DNA of 64,000 bases from Raineyella fluvialis (GTDB lineage: Bacteria; Actinomycetota; Actinomycetes; Propionibacteriales; Propionibacteriaceae), in assembly GCF_009646095.1 (NCBI RefSeq), contig NZ_CP045725.1, forward strand, positions 3,038,001-3,102,000, given 5' to 3'. The position numbers and the translations under genes are program-made. Shown piece by piece: positions 7,339 to 18,660 of the stretch (position 1 is its first letter; each line of letters opens with the position of its first letter). A model generated the notes under the pieces. The model was given only the letters and a program-made list of their open reading frames with translations. It searched no databases and was not told the DNA's origin.

Positions 7339-8204
7339 CCACACCCCAGACTCGACCGGCCAGCGCGGTGCCCGAAGTCGACCTGCGCCCGTTGCGGCGG
7401 CGCAAGAGGAATCGGGCGCTCGTGCAGCTCGGCTGCATCCTGGTCAGCCTGTTCATGCTGGTGCCCCTCTATCTCATCGCCCTGGCCGCGTTCAGCTCGT
7501 CAGCGGCGCTCGCCCGTTTCCCGCTGCGGTTCTTCCCCACGGATTTCTCCGCGGAAACGATGGGTGCCTTCATCAACTCGACCGGGGTGCTGGCCGGCCT
7601 GATCAACTCGGTCACGGTGGGGATCGGCACGCTGATCCTCTCGCTGCTGGTGGGCGCACCCGCCGGGTACGCGTTGGCCCGCTACGCCTTCCGGGGCAAG
7701 GACCAGTACCAGCTGTTCATGCTCTTCACCCGCGCCCTGCCGATCGTGGTCCTGTCCGTCCCCTTGGCCCAGTTGTTCCTCATCGTCGGGGTGTACGACT
7801 CCGTCCTCGCGGTGGTCCTCCTGCACTCCGCACTGGCCCTGCCGACGACGGTCCTGATCACCTCCAGCGTCTTCATCGCGGTGCCGCGGGACGCGGAGGA
7901 GGCCGCCCGGATCTTCGGTTGCTCTCCACTCGGAGCGTTCCTGAGAGTGGTCCTGCCGATGGCCCTGCCCGGGATCTCGGCCGCCTCGATCTTCACCTTC
8001 GTGATGAGTTGGAACGAAGTCCTGGGAGCCACGATCCTGACGCTGAACCACCGGACGCTGCCGGCGGCGGTGCTCACGTCGCTGCAGGACTCGCCGCTGA
8101 GTTACCGGTTCGCCGGTGGCTTCTTCCTCATCATTCCCGCATTGATCTTCATCGCGATCATGCGCAAGTACCTGCTGAACATGTGGGGCACGACGATCCG
8201 ATGA
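7335..8204 (+). CDS. Sugar ABC transporter permease (MalG/UgpE type)
   Basis: A 289-residue permease with six predicted membrane helices and the EAA-loop motif DAEEAARIFGCSPLGAFLRVV (about residues 183-203, slightly longer than usual to quote). ATG 7335 overlaps the stop of the preceding permease (ATGA), showing tight coupling. The N-terminal cytoplasmic stretch is rich in Arg and Lys (RPLRRRKRNR), as usual for MalG-like subunits. Confidence 0.92.
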   Translation: MTTPQTRPASAVPEVDLRPLRRRKRNRALVQLGCILVSLFMLVPLYLIALAAFSSSAALARFPLRFFPTDFSAETMGAFINSTGVLAGLINSVTVGIGTLILSLLVGAPAGYALARYAFRGKDQYQLFMLFTRALPIVVLSVPLAQLFLIVGVYDSVLAVVLLHSALALPTTVLITSSVFIAVPRDAEEAARIFGCSPLGAFLRVVLPMALPGISAASIFTFVMSWNEVLGATILTLNHRTLPAAVLTSLQDSPLSYRFAGGFFLIIPALIFIAIMRKYLLNMWGTTIR

Positions 8205-8246
8205 CGTACGTTCCTCCACTCCGCACCCGGGAGAAAGCAGAACGCC

Positions 8247-9307
<1,061 letters not shown>

Positions 9308-9311
<4 letters not shown>

Positions 9312-10654
9312 GCCCGAGCCCCCACGTTTCCGACCTGGCGGACCTCGATCGGAGGGCGCGGCAGGTGCTGCGGGACAACGACCTCGGCCAGATGGTGACC
9401 GCGGCGCCGAAGCTCTACCCTCACCAGTGGTCGTGGGACGCGGCCCTGATCTCCATCGGTCTGGCCCACATGTCGATCCCGCGTGCCCTGCGGGAACTCG
9501 AGAATCTCTTCCGCGCGCAGTGGTCCACCGGGATGATCCCGCACATCGTCTTCTCCGACGTGCCGGGCTACTTCCCCGGCCCGGACGTCTGGTCCACCGA
9601 CACCGTTCCCGCCAAGCCGCACGACGTACGTACCAGCGGGATCTGTCAGCCTCCGGTCCACGCCATCGCCGTGGCGCGCATCCTTGACCTGGCCGTGGCC
9701 AAGGGTGGGGAGGATCGCCGGCTGGCCGAGGATTTCGCCCGGACGTCCCTGGACCGGCTGGTCGCCTGGCACCAGTGGCTGATGACCGTCCGGGATCCGA
9801 GCGGCCTCGACCTGGTGGAGATCCACCACGGCTGGGAGTCCGGCATGGACAACTCCCCTCGATGGGACGAGGCGTACGCGAACGTCGTCGTCCCCGAACC
9901 CATCCCGATGGCACGCCACGACATCAAGGTGGTCGGCAACATCGAGGACCGGCCGACCGACCGGGAGTACCAGCGCTACCTGCAACTGATGCGGGAAATG
10001 GCCTCGGTGAACTTCGACGACGCGCAGATCAACGATGTCGTGCAGTTCCGGATCACGGACGTGTTCCTGACCGCCGTCCTGGCGCTCGCCTGTGACGAGA
10101 CCGCACGGTTGGCGGAGCTCCTGGGCCGCGAGGATGTCGCCGACGGGCAGCGGGCGCTGGCCGATCGGGCCCGTCGAGGCGTGCTGAGCTGTGTCTCTCC
10201 GGACACCGGACGTTGCCGGGACTTCGACGTCCGCGCCGGGCAGTGGGTGGACGTCCCCACGATCGCCTCCTGGTCGGTCCTGGTGAGCGGTGGCGATGAT
10301 GCGGTGTGGGCCGACCATCGTGCTGCCCTGGTGGGGGAGCACTGGGCGGGCCACCCGTCGCTGCGGTTCCCCCTGCCCCCGACGGTCTCACCGGACGATC
10401 CCGGCTTCCGGCCCCGTACGTACTGGCGGGGCCCCACCTGGCCGTTCCTGAACTGGTTGCTGACCTGGGCACTGGCGCGGCGGGGTGACCGTGCGCTGGC
10501 CGCCACCTGGCGGGACGCCACCCTCGAACTGCTGGGCGACGGCGCGTTCGGCGAGTACTACGACCCGCAGACCGGGCAGCCCGCGGGAAGCCATGACCAG
10601 TCCTGGACCGCGGCCGTCGCCATCGACTGGATCGCCGGCAGGGCGCAGGAGTGA
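9308..10654 (+). CDS. GH63-type glycoside hydrolase (glucosylglycerate/mannosylglycerate hydrolase-like)
   Basis: A 448-residue (alpha/alpha)6-barrel hydrolase with no signal peptide, so it acts on imported substrate. The N-terminal third has LYPHQWSWDAALISIGLAH, then ENLFRAQWSTGMIPHIVF and YFPGPDVW, as I remember from the mycobacterial glucosylglycerate hydrolase, which has a similar length (about 446 residues). HHGWESGMDNSPRWDEA and the C-terminal FGEYYDPQTGQPAGSHDQSW fit the acid and base regions of that family. The exact sugar is inference. It overlaps the ATPase gene by four bases, so transport and hydrolysis are coupled. Confidence 0.8.
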
Positions 10655-10655
10655 C

Positions 10656-11698
10656 GTGGCCTCGGCGCTGGTCCTCCTGGGGCCCCGGCACCTGGTGGTC
10701 GAGGACATCGAGCCCGTAGCTCTCGAGAGCGGCCAGGCGAGAGTGCGGACCCTGTATTCGGGGATCAGCGCCGGCACCGAACTGGCAAGCTATCGCGGTG
10801 TCTCTCCCTTCCTGACCAAGCACTGGGACCCCGACGTACGACTCTTCACCGACGGTGGGGCCGCCACCTCCTACCCGCTGTCCGGCTGGGGCTACGAAGA
10901 AGTGGGAACAGTGATCGACGTCCACGACCGGGACGATGCGGACCTGGTGGGCGCCACGGTCTACGGCATCTGGGGGCATCGTACGGAGGCGGTCGTGGCG
11001 GTCGACCACGTACGGCGGCGGATCATGCCGGCAGGCCTCGATCCGCTGCTGGGCATCTTCAGCAGGATGGGCTCCATCGCCCTGAACGGGGTCCACGACG
11101 CCCGGATCCGCATCGGTGAGACCGTCGTGGTGTTCGGCCTCGGTGTCCTCGGCCTGATCGTCGTGCAACTGGCCAAGGCGTCGGGCGCGACGGTGATCGG
11201 CGTCGACGGCGTCGCCGCTCGCCGCGACCTGGCCCGGCGGTTCGGCTGCTCGACGGTGTTGGACGTCGCCGAGGACGTGGCCGGTCGGGTCAAGGTCGGC
11301 ACCGAGGGCCGCGGGGCTGATGTTGTCATCGAGGCGACCGGCAGCTCCAGGGCACTGGCCGAGGCGATTCGTTGCGCCGCGTACAACTCGCGCGTCGTCG
11401 CGATGGGGTTCATCCAGGGTGAGGCCCGCGGCCTGTACCTGGCTGAGGAGTTCCATCACAACCGGGTGAGCCTGGTCTGCTCCCAGATCAGCGGCACCGA
11501 CCCCGAGATCGACCACCGTTGGAACGCCCTGCGGCTGGCGCAGACAGTGATGCGGCTGCAGGCAGCGGGCACGCTGGACCTGGCCCCCTGATCAGCCATG
11601 TGTGGGACTTCCGGCGGGCCCCGGAACTCTTCGCCCTCCTCGACGAGCGTCCGGGCGAGGTCATGCAGACCGTCCTCGACTGCAGGGACCCGGGGTGA
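10656..11698 (+). CDS. Zinc-type alcohol/polyol dehydrogenase-like oxidoreductase (frameshifted near the end)
   Basis: A medium-chain dehydrogenase of about 347 residues with the Rossmann motif GLGVLGLIVVQLAK and a substrate domain (YSGISAGTELASYRG). The catalytic-zinc Cys and the GHE motif are not evident, as in the zinc-independent, BchC-like branch. In the given frame translation stops at 11591, just after CCCCC (11584-11588). Adding one C continues the protein as LISHVWDFRRAPELFALLDE to TGA 11698, exactly overlapping the next start. GTG 10656 is the start, two bases after the hydrolase stop. It probably oxidises a sugar or polyol released by the hydrolases. Confidence 0.78.
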
Positions 11699-12714
11699 CC
11701 CCGCGCCTCCGCGTCGGTGTCCTGGGCTGTGGGGGCATCGCCCGGCGTCACCTGGCCGCCTGCCGTCAACTCGCCCAGGAGGGCGTCGCCGACTTGGCCC
11801 CGGTCGCCTTCGCGGACCGTCACCTCGACCGGGCCCAGCGCCTGGCCCACGAGTTCGCGGGCACGAGCGGTCGCGCCTACACCGATCACCGAGCACTCCT
11901 CGCTGATGCCGCCCTCGATCTGCTGATCGTGACGCTCCCGCCCGGCAGCCACGGCACCGAGGTCGCCGATGCCGCGGCGGCGGGCGTCCACCTCCTGCTC
12001 GAAAAACCGCTGGCCCTGACCTCCGCCGATGCCTGGGCCATGGTGGACGCCGTCGAACGCGCGGGCGTCCGCGCGCAGGTGGGTTTCGGCTACCGCTTCG
12101 GTGCGGCTGTCTCGGCCTTCCGGCGGCTGCGCGACTCGGGTGACCTCGGGTCCGTCGGCATGTTCGACGCCCGCTATCTGTGCAACTCCCTGCACGCCCA
12201 TTGGTGGCGGCACAAGGAGGTGTCGGGAGGCCAGCTGCTGGAACAGGTGATCCATCATGTCGACCTGCTGCGTTATCTGATGGGTGAACCCGAGTGGGTC
12301 TACGCCAGCCTGGCCAGCCAGTTCCACCAGCACGTGACCGACTACACCATCGAGGATGCCGGCGTGGCCCTGACGCGTGGGCCGGGCGATCGGCTCGGCA
12401 GCCTCCACTGGAGCAACGCCGCCATTCCGGGACGCTGGGACAAGGCCTTCACGGTCATCGCCGAGCGAGCCACGCTGCACGCGCAGGACCACAACACCGC
12501 CACCTTGTTCTGGACCAGGGAGCCGGTCCGCATCGAGGACCTCACCGGACCGGACCGGGCTCTGGCGGATCAACTGGCCGATCTGGTGGCGGCCATCGAG
12601 TCCGGCTCTGAGACGCGGACACCGATCCGTGAGGGAGCGCGGACCCTCGACCTCGCCCTGGCGATGCTGGAAGCCGACCGGCTGAAGACACCGGTCCAGG
12701 TGGTGACACGGTGA
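11695..12714 (+). CDS. Gfo/Idh/MocA-family oxidoreductase
   Basis: A 339-residue NAD(P)-dependent sugar oxidoreductase. The Rossmann motif VGVLGCGGIARRHL is at the N-terminus, EKPLALTSADAW carries the family EKP motif near residue 103, and GGQLLEQVIHHVDLLRYLMG holds the conserved His pair and Asp of the active site. The start is GTG 11695, overlapping the corrected stop of the dehydrogenase gene; an ATG further upstream is in frame but would overlap that gene deeply. It overlaps the alpha-galactosidase gene by four bases. Confidence 0.88.
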   Translation: MTPRLRVGVLGCGGIARRHLAACRQLAQEGVADLAPVAFADRHLDRAQRLAHEFAGTSGRAYTDHRALLADAALDLLIVTLPPGSHGTEVADAAAAGVHLLLEKPLALTSADAWAMVDAVERAGVRAQVGFGYRFGAAVSAFRRLRDSGDLGSVGMFDARYLCNSLHAHWWRHKEVSGGQLLEQVIHHVDLLRYLMGEPEWVYASLASQFHQHVTDYTIEDAGVALTRGPGDRLGSLHWSNAAIPGRWDKAFTVIAERATLHAQDHNTATLFWTREPVRIEDLTGPDRALADQLADLVAAIESGSETRTPIREGARTLDLALAMLEADRLKTPVQVVTR

Positions 12715-14489
12715 GTGCCGGGGAGGTGATGAGTGTCTTCAACGCTGAGGGAGTGGCCGTGCACGTCCTGGCAGGCCTGGTCAACGGGGTGGTCGACGAC
12801 CGCGTACGCCTGGTGCCCGAGCCCGCTCCGACGGGCCGGTACCGCCTCGTCGCCGACGTCGACCCCGCCGCCTGCGATGCGTTCGGCGTACGACTGCTCG
12901 TCGAGGGCGCGGCTCGCTGGCTCCAGCTCGGCTACCACTCCTGGGACACGAGCCAGTACCTCCCGATCGAAACGGGTGGGACCGGCTATGCCCTCACCCA
13001 GTTGGCGTCCGGCGGCGGTTTCCTGCAGCTCGGCTTCGTCCGCCACGACCGGCTGCAGCACCGCTTCACGCTGCGTGAATCGGCGGGGCAGCGCGTGCTG
13101 GATGTCGAGGCGCTCTGGGATCGACGTCGCCCCGCCGACGGCTCCTCGCCGCCGGCCTCCGAGGAACTGCGGGTGCAGTGGGGCGCCCGGGCCGACGACC
13201 TGCTGAGGGATTGGGCGCAGCAGGTCGCGGTCGGGGGGCCGAGGCCTCGGCGCGGGCCGCCGATCACCGGATGGTCCAGCTGGTACAACCTGTACGCCGC
13301 CATCAGCGCCGATACCCTGCGCGCCGAGCTGGCCGACCTCCGGGACACGGATCGCCGTGAAGGCTGGGGGCTGTCGGTCGTCCAGATCGACGACGGCTTC
13401 ACGCCGGAGATGGGCGACTGGCTGACCACCAAGCCGCAGTTCCCCGACGGCATGAAGCCCCTGCTGAACGAGATCCGCGCCTCCGGCTACGTCCCGGGCC
13501 TGTGGATCGCGCCCTTCCTGATCGGGAACCGCAGCGAGCTCTATGCGACCCATCCCGACTGGGCAGTGGGTGACCGCGAAACGGGACGCCCGTACGTCTG
13601 CATGCGCTTCTACGGCGAGTTCCGCTGGCACAAGCGCAGCGAGGAGTACTACCTCCTCGACACCACGCATCCCGAGGCGATGGCCTACCTGAGGCGCGTC
13701 TTCCGGACCTGGCGCCACGAGTGGGGCTGCGGCTACTTCAAGACCGATTTCCTGTACCACGCGGTGGAGGCCGGCCCGGAGCGGATGATCCGACACCGCA
13801 GCAATCTGTCGCGCGCGGAGATCATCGTCGCCGCCTGCCGGGCGATCCGCGACGAGATCGGCCCGGAAGCGACCTGGGTGGCGTGCGGGGCGCCGTTTTG
13901 GATGCTGGTCGGCCTCGTCGACGCTGTCCGGATCGGGCGCGACGCCGGCGTGAGCTGGCCGGACGGCATGTTCGCGGCGCTCTCGACCCGCGGCTTCGCG
14001 AACGGCATCCTCTGGCAGGCCGACCCCGATGCCCTGCTGCTCCGCGAACGGTTCCACGCGTTGGCTCCCGAGGAGCAGCAGACGATCGCAACGGCCCAGG
14101 CGATGGTCGGCGGAGTGACGATGACCAGCGACAGTGTGGGCGAGTTGAGCCAGGAGCGCCGATCCCTCTTCGCTGCGGCCCTCGACCTCACGCCGGGCAC
14201 CTGCCGCTACCCGATCCTGGGCACCGGGGATCCCGCCTTCGTGCAGTGGCGCCCGGACGCGAATCTGCTGCACCTGGTCAATCCGACTGCGGACCCACTC
14301 CTCACCAGGATCCCGCTGTCGTCGCTGGGACTCTCCGAACCGCCGACGATCAGGCGGGCCTCCCTTACCGGAGCCGACAGCCCGCTGCCCGAGACGGTGG
14401 TCCAGCAGGACGCATCGATCGTGGCGGAGCTGGCCCCGCGTTCCGGTGTCCTGCTTCGCGTTCTCCGGGGCAGCGGTCTCGCTCAGTAA
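12711..14489 (+). CDS. GH36-type alpha-galactosidase (melibiase)
   Basis: A 592-residue cytoplasmic glycoside hydrolase of clan GH-D. The barrel begins at GWSSWYNLYAAI (residue ~185). VVQIDDGF and GLWIAPFL are conserved strands, YFKTDFLY contains the nucleophile Asp and VRIGRDAGVSW the acid/base Asp region. It would release terminal alpha-galactose from an imported glycoside. It is the last gene of the plus-strand sugar operon, overlaps the upstream oxidoreductase by four bases, and overlaps the convergent phosphatase gene by seven. Confidence 0.87.
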   Translation: MSAGEVMSVFNAEGVAVHVLAGLVNGVVDDRVRLVPEPAPTGRYRLVADVDPAACDAFGVRLLVEGAARWLQLGYHSWDTSQYLPIETGGTGYALTQLASGGGFLQLGFVRHDRLQHRFTLRESAGQRVLDVEALWDRRRPADGSSPPASEELRVQWGARADDLLRDWAQQVAVGGPRPRRGPPITGWSSWYNLYAAISADTLRAELADLRDTDRREGWGLSVVQIDDGFTPEMGDWLTTKPQFPDGMKPLLNEIRASGYVPGLWIAPFLIGNRSELYATHPDWAVGDRETGRPYVCMRFYGEFRWHKRSEEYYLLDTTHPEAMAYLRRVFRTWRHEWGCGYFKTDFLYHAVEAGPERMIRHRSNLSRAEIIVAACRAIRDEIGPEATWVACGAPFWMLVGLVDAVRIGRDAGVSWPDGMFAALSTRGFANGILWQADPDALLLRERFHALAPEEQQTIATAQAMVGGVTMTSDSVGELSQERRSLFAAALDLTPGTCRYPILGTGDPAFVQWRPDANLLHLVNPTADPLLTRIPLSSLGLSEPPTIRRASLTGADSPLPETVVQQDASIVAELAPRSGVLLRVLRGSGLAQ

Positions 14490-15139
14490 GAGAGGTCGAG
14501 GGTGAGGAGGATCTCCGCGCCCGCGCCCACCGCCTGGATGTCGGCCACCGAGTCGACCGTCCAGGTCGGATGGTGGTCGGCCGCACGCGGCCCGACGCCG
14601 ATCACGGACATGCCGGCCGCCAGCCCCGCCGCGATGCCGTTGGCGGAGTCCTCGACGACGACGCAGGCGGCGGGAGGGACCTGGAGGCGTCTCGCGGCGA
14701 TGAGGAAGCCTTCCGGGTCGGGCTTACCCGCGGTGGCATCTTCCGCCGTGACGGCGACACGTGGCATCCGAAGCCCCGCCGCACCCATCCGCGCCGCAGC
14801 GAGTTCCCTGGTGGCCGAAGTGACCAGCGCATGGGGGAGGTCGGTGAGTTGGCTGAGCAGAACTCCAGCGCCGGCGATCTCCACGACACCGTCGAGCTCA
14901 GTCGTCTCGCGTGCGAGCAGGGAGCGGTTCTCGGCGATGTTCTCCTCGTGCGGGCGGCCGGGCAGGAGCAGGGCCATGCTGTCGTGGCCCTGCCGGCCAT
15001 GAATGGTCGCCAGCGTCCTCGCGGGATCGACCCCGTGGGCGAGGGACCAATCGACCCAGACGCGCTCGACGATGGCCGTGGAGTCGACCAGGGTCCCATC
15101 CATGTCGAGGAGCACGGCGGCGGCGACGGTCGAGGTCAT
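14483..15139 (-). CDS. HAD-superfamily sugar phosphatase
   Basis: A 218-residue HAD subfamily IA hydrolase. Motif I is LLDMDGTLVDST (residues ~10-21), motif II is LVTSATRE, the Lys is in ATAGKPDPEGF and motif IV is VVVEDSANGI. Such enzymes dephosphorylate sugar or glycerol phosphates in the cytoplasm. It converges with the alpha-galactosidase gene with a seven-base overlap of coding ends and no terminator between. A role in the same sugar pathway is possible but not shown. Confidence 0.88.
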   Translation of the reverse strand: MTSTVAAAVLLDMDGTLVDSTAIVERVWVDWSLAHGVDPARTLATIHGRQGHDSMALLLPGRPHEENIAENRSLLARETTELDGVVEIAGAGVLLSQLTDLPHALVTSATRELAAARMGAAGLRMPRVAVTAEDATAGKPDPEGFLIAARRLQVPPAACVVVEDSANGIAAGLAAGMSVIGVGPRAADHHPTWTVDSVADIQAVGAGAEILLTLDLSY

Positions 15140-15221
15140 GGACCGACCCTACCAATGCCCTCACGACCCCGACCCGGTGAGGACGGGTGCTGCCAGGGCA
15201 GTGTCCTGGAGGCGCGCCATC

Positions 15222-15437
15222 ATGGATGTCATGACCGATCCGGAGTTCGAGACCCCGAACGCCCTGGCCGCCTTGCTCAGGTGGGAGGCGTCCGGAGCGA
15301 CGTGGGAGCTGCGAACGTCGGGCGCGGAGAGAGCGGTCGTCGACCTGTGCACGTGTGACGGGGGCCAGGTGGTGGGCCGACTGGTCTCCTCAGATCCGGA
15401 CTTCCTCGCCCACGTACGCGGCAGTGTTCGCGAGTGA
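15222..15437 (+). CDS. Small conserved-looking hypothetical protein
   Basis: A 71-residue acidic protein starting at ATG 15222 with GGAGG about nine bases upstream; ATG 15231 is a poorer choice. It contains WELRTSGAERAVVDLCTCDGGQVVGRL, a strand-rich pattern with a CTC pair that I do not recognise as a named family. It lies divergent from the phosphatase gene and convergent with the glutamine synthetase-like gene. Function unknown. Confidence 0.5.
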   Translation: MDVMTDPEFETPNALAALLRWEASGATWELRTSGAERAVVDLCTCDGGQVVGRLVSSDPDFLAHVRGSVRE

Positions 15438-15492
15438 CGGTGGCACTGACCCGTCCGCCTCAAGGCGTGGGGTGACTCAGCCGGGCCGGCCT

Positions 15493-16875
15493 TCAGGACC
15501 AGGCCAAGCGGAGGGCCGTCGCCACCTGCTCCACCGGCGTCCCGGCGAAGAGCTCCTCCTCGTACCGGCGAACGGCCACGACCGCGGTTACGACCTGCTC
15601 CCCGAGGAGGCGGGTGGCCAACTGCGATCCCGCGAGCGCGTCGATCATCGTTGCCTGGTCCGGGGCCAGCAGCCGCACCCCGGTGCGGGTGCGCTCGGCG
15701 TCGTCCAGGTCGGCCGGGTCGGTGGTGGTCTCGGCAGGCAAGGGCAGCCGGCGGCGGATGCCGTCCAGCGCCGACCCCAGCAGGGACGCCGTCGCCAGAT
15801 AGGGGTTGGCCGAGGCGTCGACGATCTTGACCTCGACGTTGGCACCATGCGGGGTGGCCGGTCCGCCGCCGATGAGGCGGACCGCCGCCTCCCGGTTCTC
15901 CAGACCCCAGCAGGCGTAGGCCCCTGACCAGGCGCCGGGCTGGAGACGTACGCTCGAGAGGGCTGACCCCGCCAGCACCGCCTGGAGCTGTGGAAGGCCC
16001 GCGACCAGCCCGGCGATGGCGTGTCCGCCGTCCGTCGTCAGGCCGTGGGGTCCGTCGCCGCCGGCGAGCAGCGCGTCGTCCCCGCGATACAGGGACAGGT
16101 GCTGGTGGGCGCCGTTCCCGACCTTGCCCACCGCGGGCATGGGCGAGAAGGAGACCCCCAGGCCGTGTCGTCGTGCGGTCCGTACGATCAGGGAGCGGGC
16201 CAGGATCAGCGCGTCCGCCGCGCGGATCGGATCGTCAGGGCCCAGCGAGACCTCGAACTGAGCCTCGCCGTACTCGGCGTGCACCTGCTCGACGCCGACA
16301 CCGGTGCGCTCGAACCCGGCCAGGAGATCGAGCACGAACTCCTCCCTGGCCAACAGCGCCGTGGCGCCGTAGGGCGTCCAGCTCTGGACGTCGAGCAGTG
16401 ATCCGTCCGGGTGGACCAGCACGAACTCCACCTCGTGGCCGATCAGCGCGCGCAGGCCCTGCTCGGCGAGATCGTCGACCACGCCGGCGAGCACCACGCG
16501 GGGGCAGGCCGGGTCGGGCGTCCCGTCCTGGAAGAACGTGTCGGTCGGACCCATCGCGATGCCGTCGCCGAGCACCCGCACTCCGGAAGGGTCGAGTCGC
16601 AGGCGCAGATCACCCACCCGCCCCACGAACGGAGCATCCGCGATTCCGCCGTCGACGCCGTACGCGCGGTGCACCGGCGACAGGCCGCATCCCGAGCGTA
16701 CGAACGCCGCCAGCCGTCCGACGGGGACACTCTTGGCGAGGACCAGTCCGGCGGCGTTCGTGGCCGTCCCGATGATCCAGGTGACGCCCTCGGCCCGCAG
16801 TTCCTGCTCGAGCCTGTCCAGCACTGTCCCCAGCGGGACACTGCTCCCGGTCGCGTCGGAGCTGGCAGCGGTCAT
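15493..16875 (-). CDS. Glutamine synthetase-like ligase (GlnA/PuuA family)
   Basis: A 460-residue protein of the glutamine synthetase superfamily. Metal- and ATP-site motifs are GHEVEFVLV (residues ~145-153), EYGEAQFEVSL, GNGAHQHLSL (the NGaH loop) and the C-terminal VEVKIVDASANPYLATA. It is shorter at the N-terminus than type I glutamine synthetase and has no adenylylation loop. That fits the gamma-glutamyl-amine ligases (PuuA-like) and other GlnA paralogues of actinobacteria. Amine substrate unknown. Monocistronic, starting at ATG 16875 with a weak ribosome site. Confidence 0.85.
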   Translation of the reverse strand: MTAASSDATGSSVPLGTVLDRLEQELRAEGVTWIIGTATNAAGLVLAKSVPVGRLAAFVRSGCGLSPVHRAYGVDGGIADAPFVGRVGDLRLRLDPSGVRVLGDGIAMGPTDTFFQDGTPDPACPRVVLAGVVDDLAEQGLRALIGHEVEFVLVHPDGSLLDVQSWTPYGATALLAREEFVLDLLAGFERTGVGVEQVHAEYGEAQFEVSLGPDDPIRAADALILARSLIVRTARRHGLGVSFSPMPAVGKVGNGAHQHLSLYRGDDALLAGGDGPHGLTTDGGHAIAGLVAGLPQLQAVLAGSALSSVRLQPGAWSGAYACWGLENREAAVRLIGGGPATPHGANVEVKIVDASANPYLATASLLGSALDGIRRRLPLPAETTTDPADLDDAERTRTGVRLLAPDQATMIDALAGSQLATRLLGEQVVTAVVAVRRYEEELFAGTPVEQVATALRLAWS

Positions 16876-16934
16876 GGATCAAGGATGCCCGGGAAGGGCC
16901 GCGGCCGTGGCCGGTCGTGGCCCGACCCGTGCGG

Positions 16935-17315
16935 TCAGTCCGCGTACTGGGCGATGCCGCCGCCGAAGGACCAGTTCTCCTTGGGCACCTCGACGAGGTT
17001 GATGAAGACGTCCTCGGTCCGCATCCCGACAGCCTCGTGCAGCCCGTCCGCGATCGCCCGGTAGAGGCTCTTCTTCACCTCGACGGTGCGCCCGGCGTTC
17101 AGGGTGATCTGGATGATGAGAGCGCGGTCGGTGCGCTCGACCACGTACGTCGGGTCCAGGATCAGGTGGCTGGGCTCGTGTTCGGAGATGACCATGAACT
17201 TGTCGTTGGCCGGGACGGCCGCGGTGGTCACGAGCGCGTCGTAGACGACGCCGGCGATGGCTTCGCGATCGGAGGACGGGGTGGCGGCGGGGACGTCGAT
17301 GCGGACGAGCGGCAT
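16935..17315 (-). CDS. Tautomerase-family protein
   Basis: A 126-residue protein that starts Met-Pro (MPLVRIDVP), so the mature N-terminal proline needed as the catalytic base of tautomerases is present. It aligns by eye with the double-length or long 4-oxalocrotonate tautomerase relatives. ATG 17315 follows GAAGGAAC at a proper distance. The substrate is unknown. It ends 59 bases before the glutamine synthetase-like start and may share its transcript. Confidence 0.8.
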   Translation of the reverse strand: MPLVRIDVPAATPSSDREAIAGVVYDALVTTAAVPANDKFMVISEHEPSHLILDPTYVVERTDRALIIQITLNAGRTVEVKKSLYRAIADGLHEAVGMRTEDVFINLVEVPKENWSFGGGIAQYAD

Positions 17316-17459
17316 GGGCGAGTTCCTTCGGTGTGAGGGCCAGGTTCCGTGTGCGGTCATGACCAGGGACATGACCGTTGGGGGCAGACTACGGGGACCA
17401 CTTCGCCTCTGGCGTGCCACCCACTGCGTCGGCTCCGCACCGTCGTCGTTCGCGCGAGG

Positions 17460-18626
17460 TCATGCTTCTCCGAAGACGGTGGCGAGCTTCTCCGCGACGT
17501 CGACGGGGCCCGGCATGCCGGCGATCTCTCGACGTACTCGTGCCGCCGCCTCACGGTACCGGGGCTCGCTCAGCAACGCGCTGGTGGCGGCCACGATGGC
17601 CTGGTGCGTGGCGTCCGCCGGATCCAGGGTGATGCCGACCCCGGACTCGCGGCACGCACGAGCGTTGAGGAACTGGTCGGCTCCCTGGGGAAGCAGCAAC
17701 TGGGGGATCCCCGCGCCCAGAGCCCCGAGGAAGGTGCCGGATCCCCCGTGCGAAACGACCACCGCGCAACGCGCTGCGAACACTGTCGCCTGGGGGATGT
17801 ACCGGGCCACGTGCACGTTGCTCGGCAGCTGCCCGAGCACATTCGCCTCGGAGTGCGGGCCGACGGTGGCGACCACCCGGACCGGCAAGGACGCGACGGC
17901 GCGGACCACGTCGGCGAGGATGTCGGGCCGGTTGTAGACCGTGCCGAAGGTGACGTACACCAAGGGGAGCGTGGTCCCGTCCTCGACCCACGTCGGTGAC
18001 GGCTCGCCCACCCGGACAGCCGGTGACACCGGCCTGAGCGGCCAGGTGCGCCCGACATGGGGACGGACCTGGGATTGGAGGCTTGCCGGGTAGATGTCGA
18101 CATAGCAGTGGGTGTAGCGCCCGCCGTAGGGCTGTGGAGTGACGTGATGGCTCCGCCACAACGGTTCCAGTCTGTCCGCCGCGGCCGCGATCCGGGCTTC
18201 GGGGACCAGGGGGCCCAGCGCGTGGGTGATCGCGGGGATCCCGTGCAGGGCCGCCAGCAGCGGGCCGGCGAACTCACCCGAGTCACTGATCACCATCGCC
18301 GGTCCGAACCGGTCGGCGAGGGGGAGCAGGTCGTCGAGCATCGGGCCGGGCAGTGTCTGGCCGAACAGCCAGGGGAAGATCTCGTCGGGCCGCCTCTCAG
18401 CCGGCAGCGAGCCGAGCCGGGCGTGGAATTCCGCGAACCTCTTCAGCGCGTCGGCCTCGTCCAAGCCGGCTGTGGCGGTGGGGATGCCGGCGTCCTGGAG
18501 CCACCCGCAGCCGTTGCGGTCGGTGGCCCACAGCACGTCGTCACCTCGCGCCTGGAAGGCGCGGGCGAGGGCGACCAGGGGAGCGGTGTGCCCCAACCCG
18601 TTGCACGACGTGAACAAGACCCTCAT
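17460..18626 (-). CDS. GT1-family glycosyltransferase (macrolide/UGT-like)
   Basis: A 388-residue nucleotide-sugar glycosyltransferase of the GT-B fold. The N-terminal acceptor domain begins MRVLFTSCNGLGHTAPLVAL, and the donor-binding signature SHGGSGTFLGALGAGIPQLL lies near residue 305, followed by PQGADQFLNA. The start at Met 18626 is supported by the family N-terminus. Such enzymes decorate small molecules such as macrolides, sterols or carotenoids; no biosynthetic neighbour identifies the acceptor. Confidence 0.87.
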   Translation of the reverse strand: MRVLFTSCNGLGHTAPLVALARAFQARGDDVLWATDRNGCGWLQDAGIPTATAGLDEADALKRFAEFHARLGSLPAERRPDEIFPWLFGQTLPGPMLDDLLPLADRFGPAMVISDSGEFAGPLLAALHGIPAITHALGPLVPEARIAAAADRLEPLWRSHHVTPQPYGGRYTHCYVDIYPASLQSQVRPHVGRTWPLRPVSPAVRVGEPSPTWVEDGTTLPLVYVTFGTVYNRPDILADVVRAVASLPVRVVATVGPHSEANVLGQLPSNVHVARYIPQATVFAARCAVVVSHGGSGTFLGALGAGIPQLLLPQGADQFLNARACRESGVGITLDPADATHQAIVAATSALLSEPRYREAAARVRREIAGMPGPVDVAEKLATVFGEA

Positions 18627-18660
18627 GGAAAGAATCCTGGTCTGGCGGAGGCGTCGGCGA

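Noticed and set aside
15222..15437. Toxin or antitoxin
   Set aside because: The 71-residue protein has no partner gene and no DNA-binding or RNase motif.
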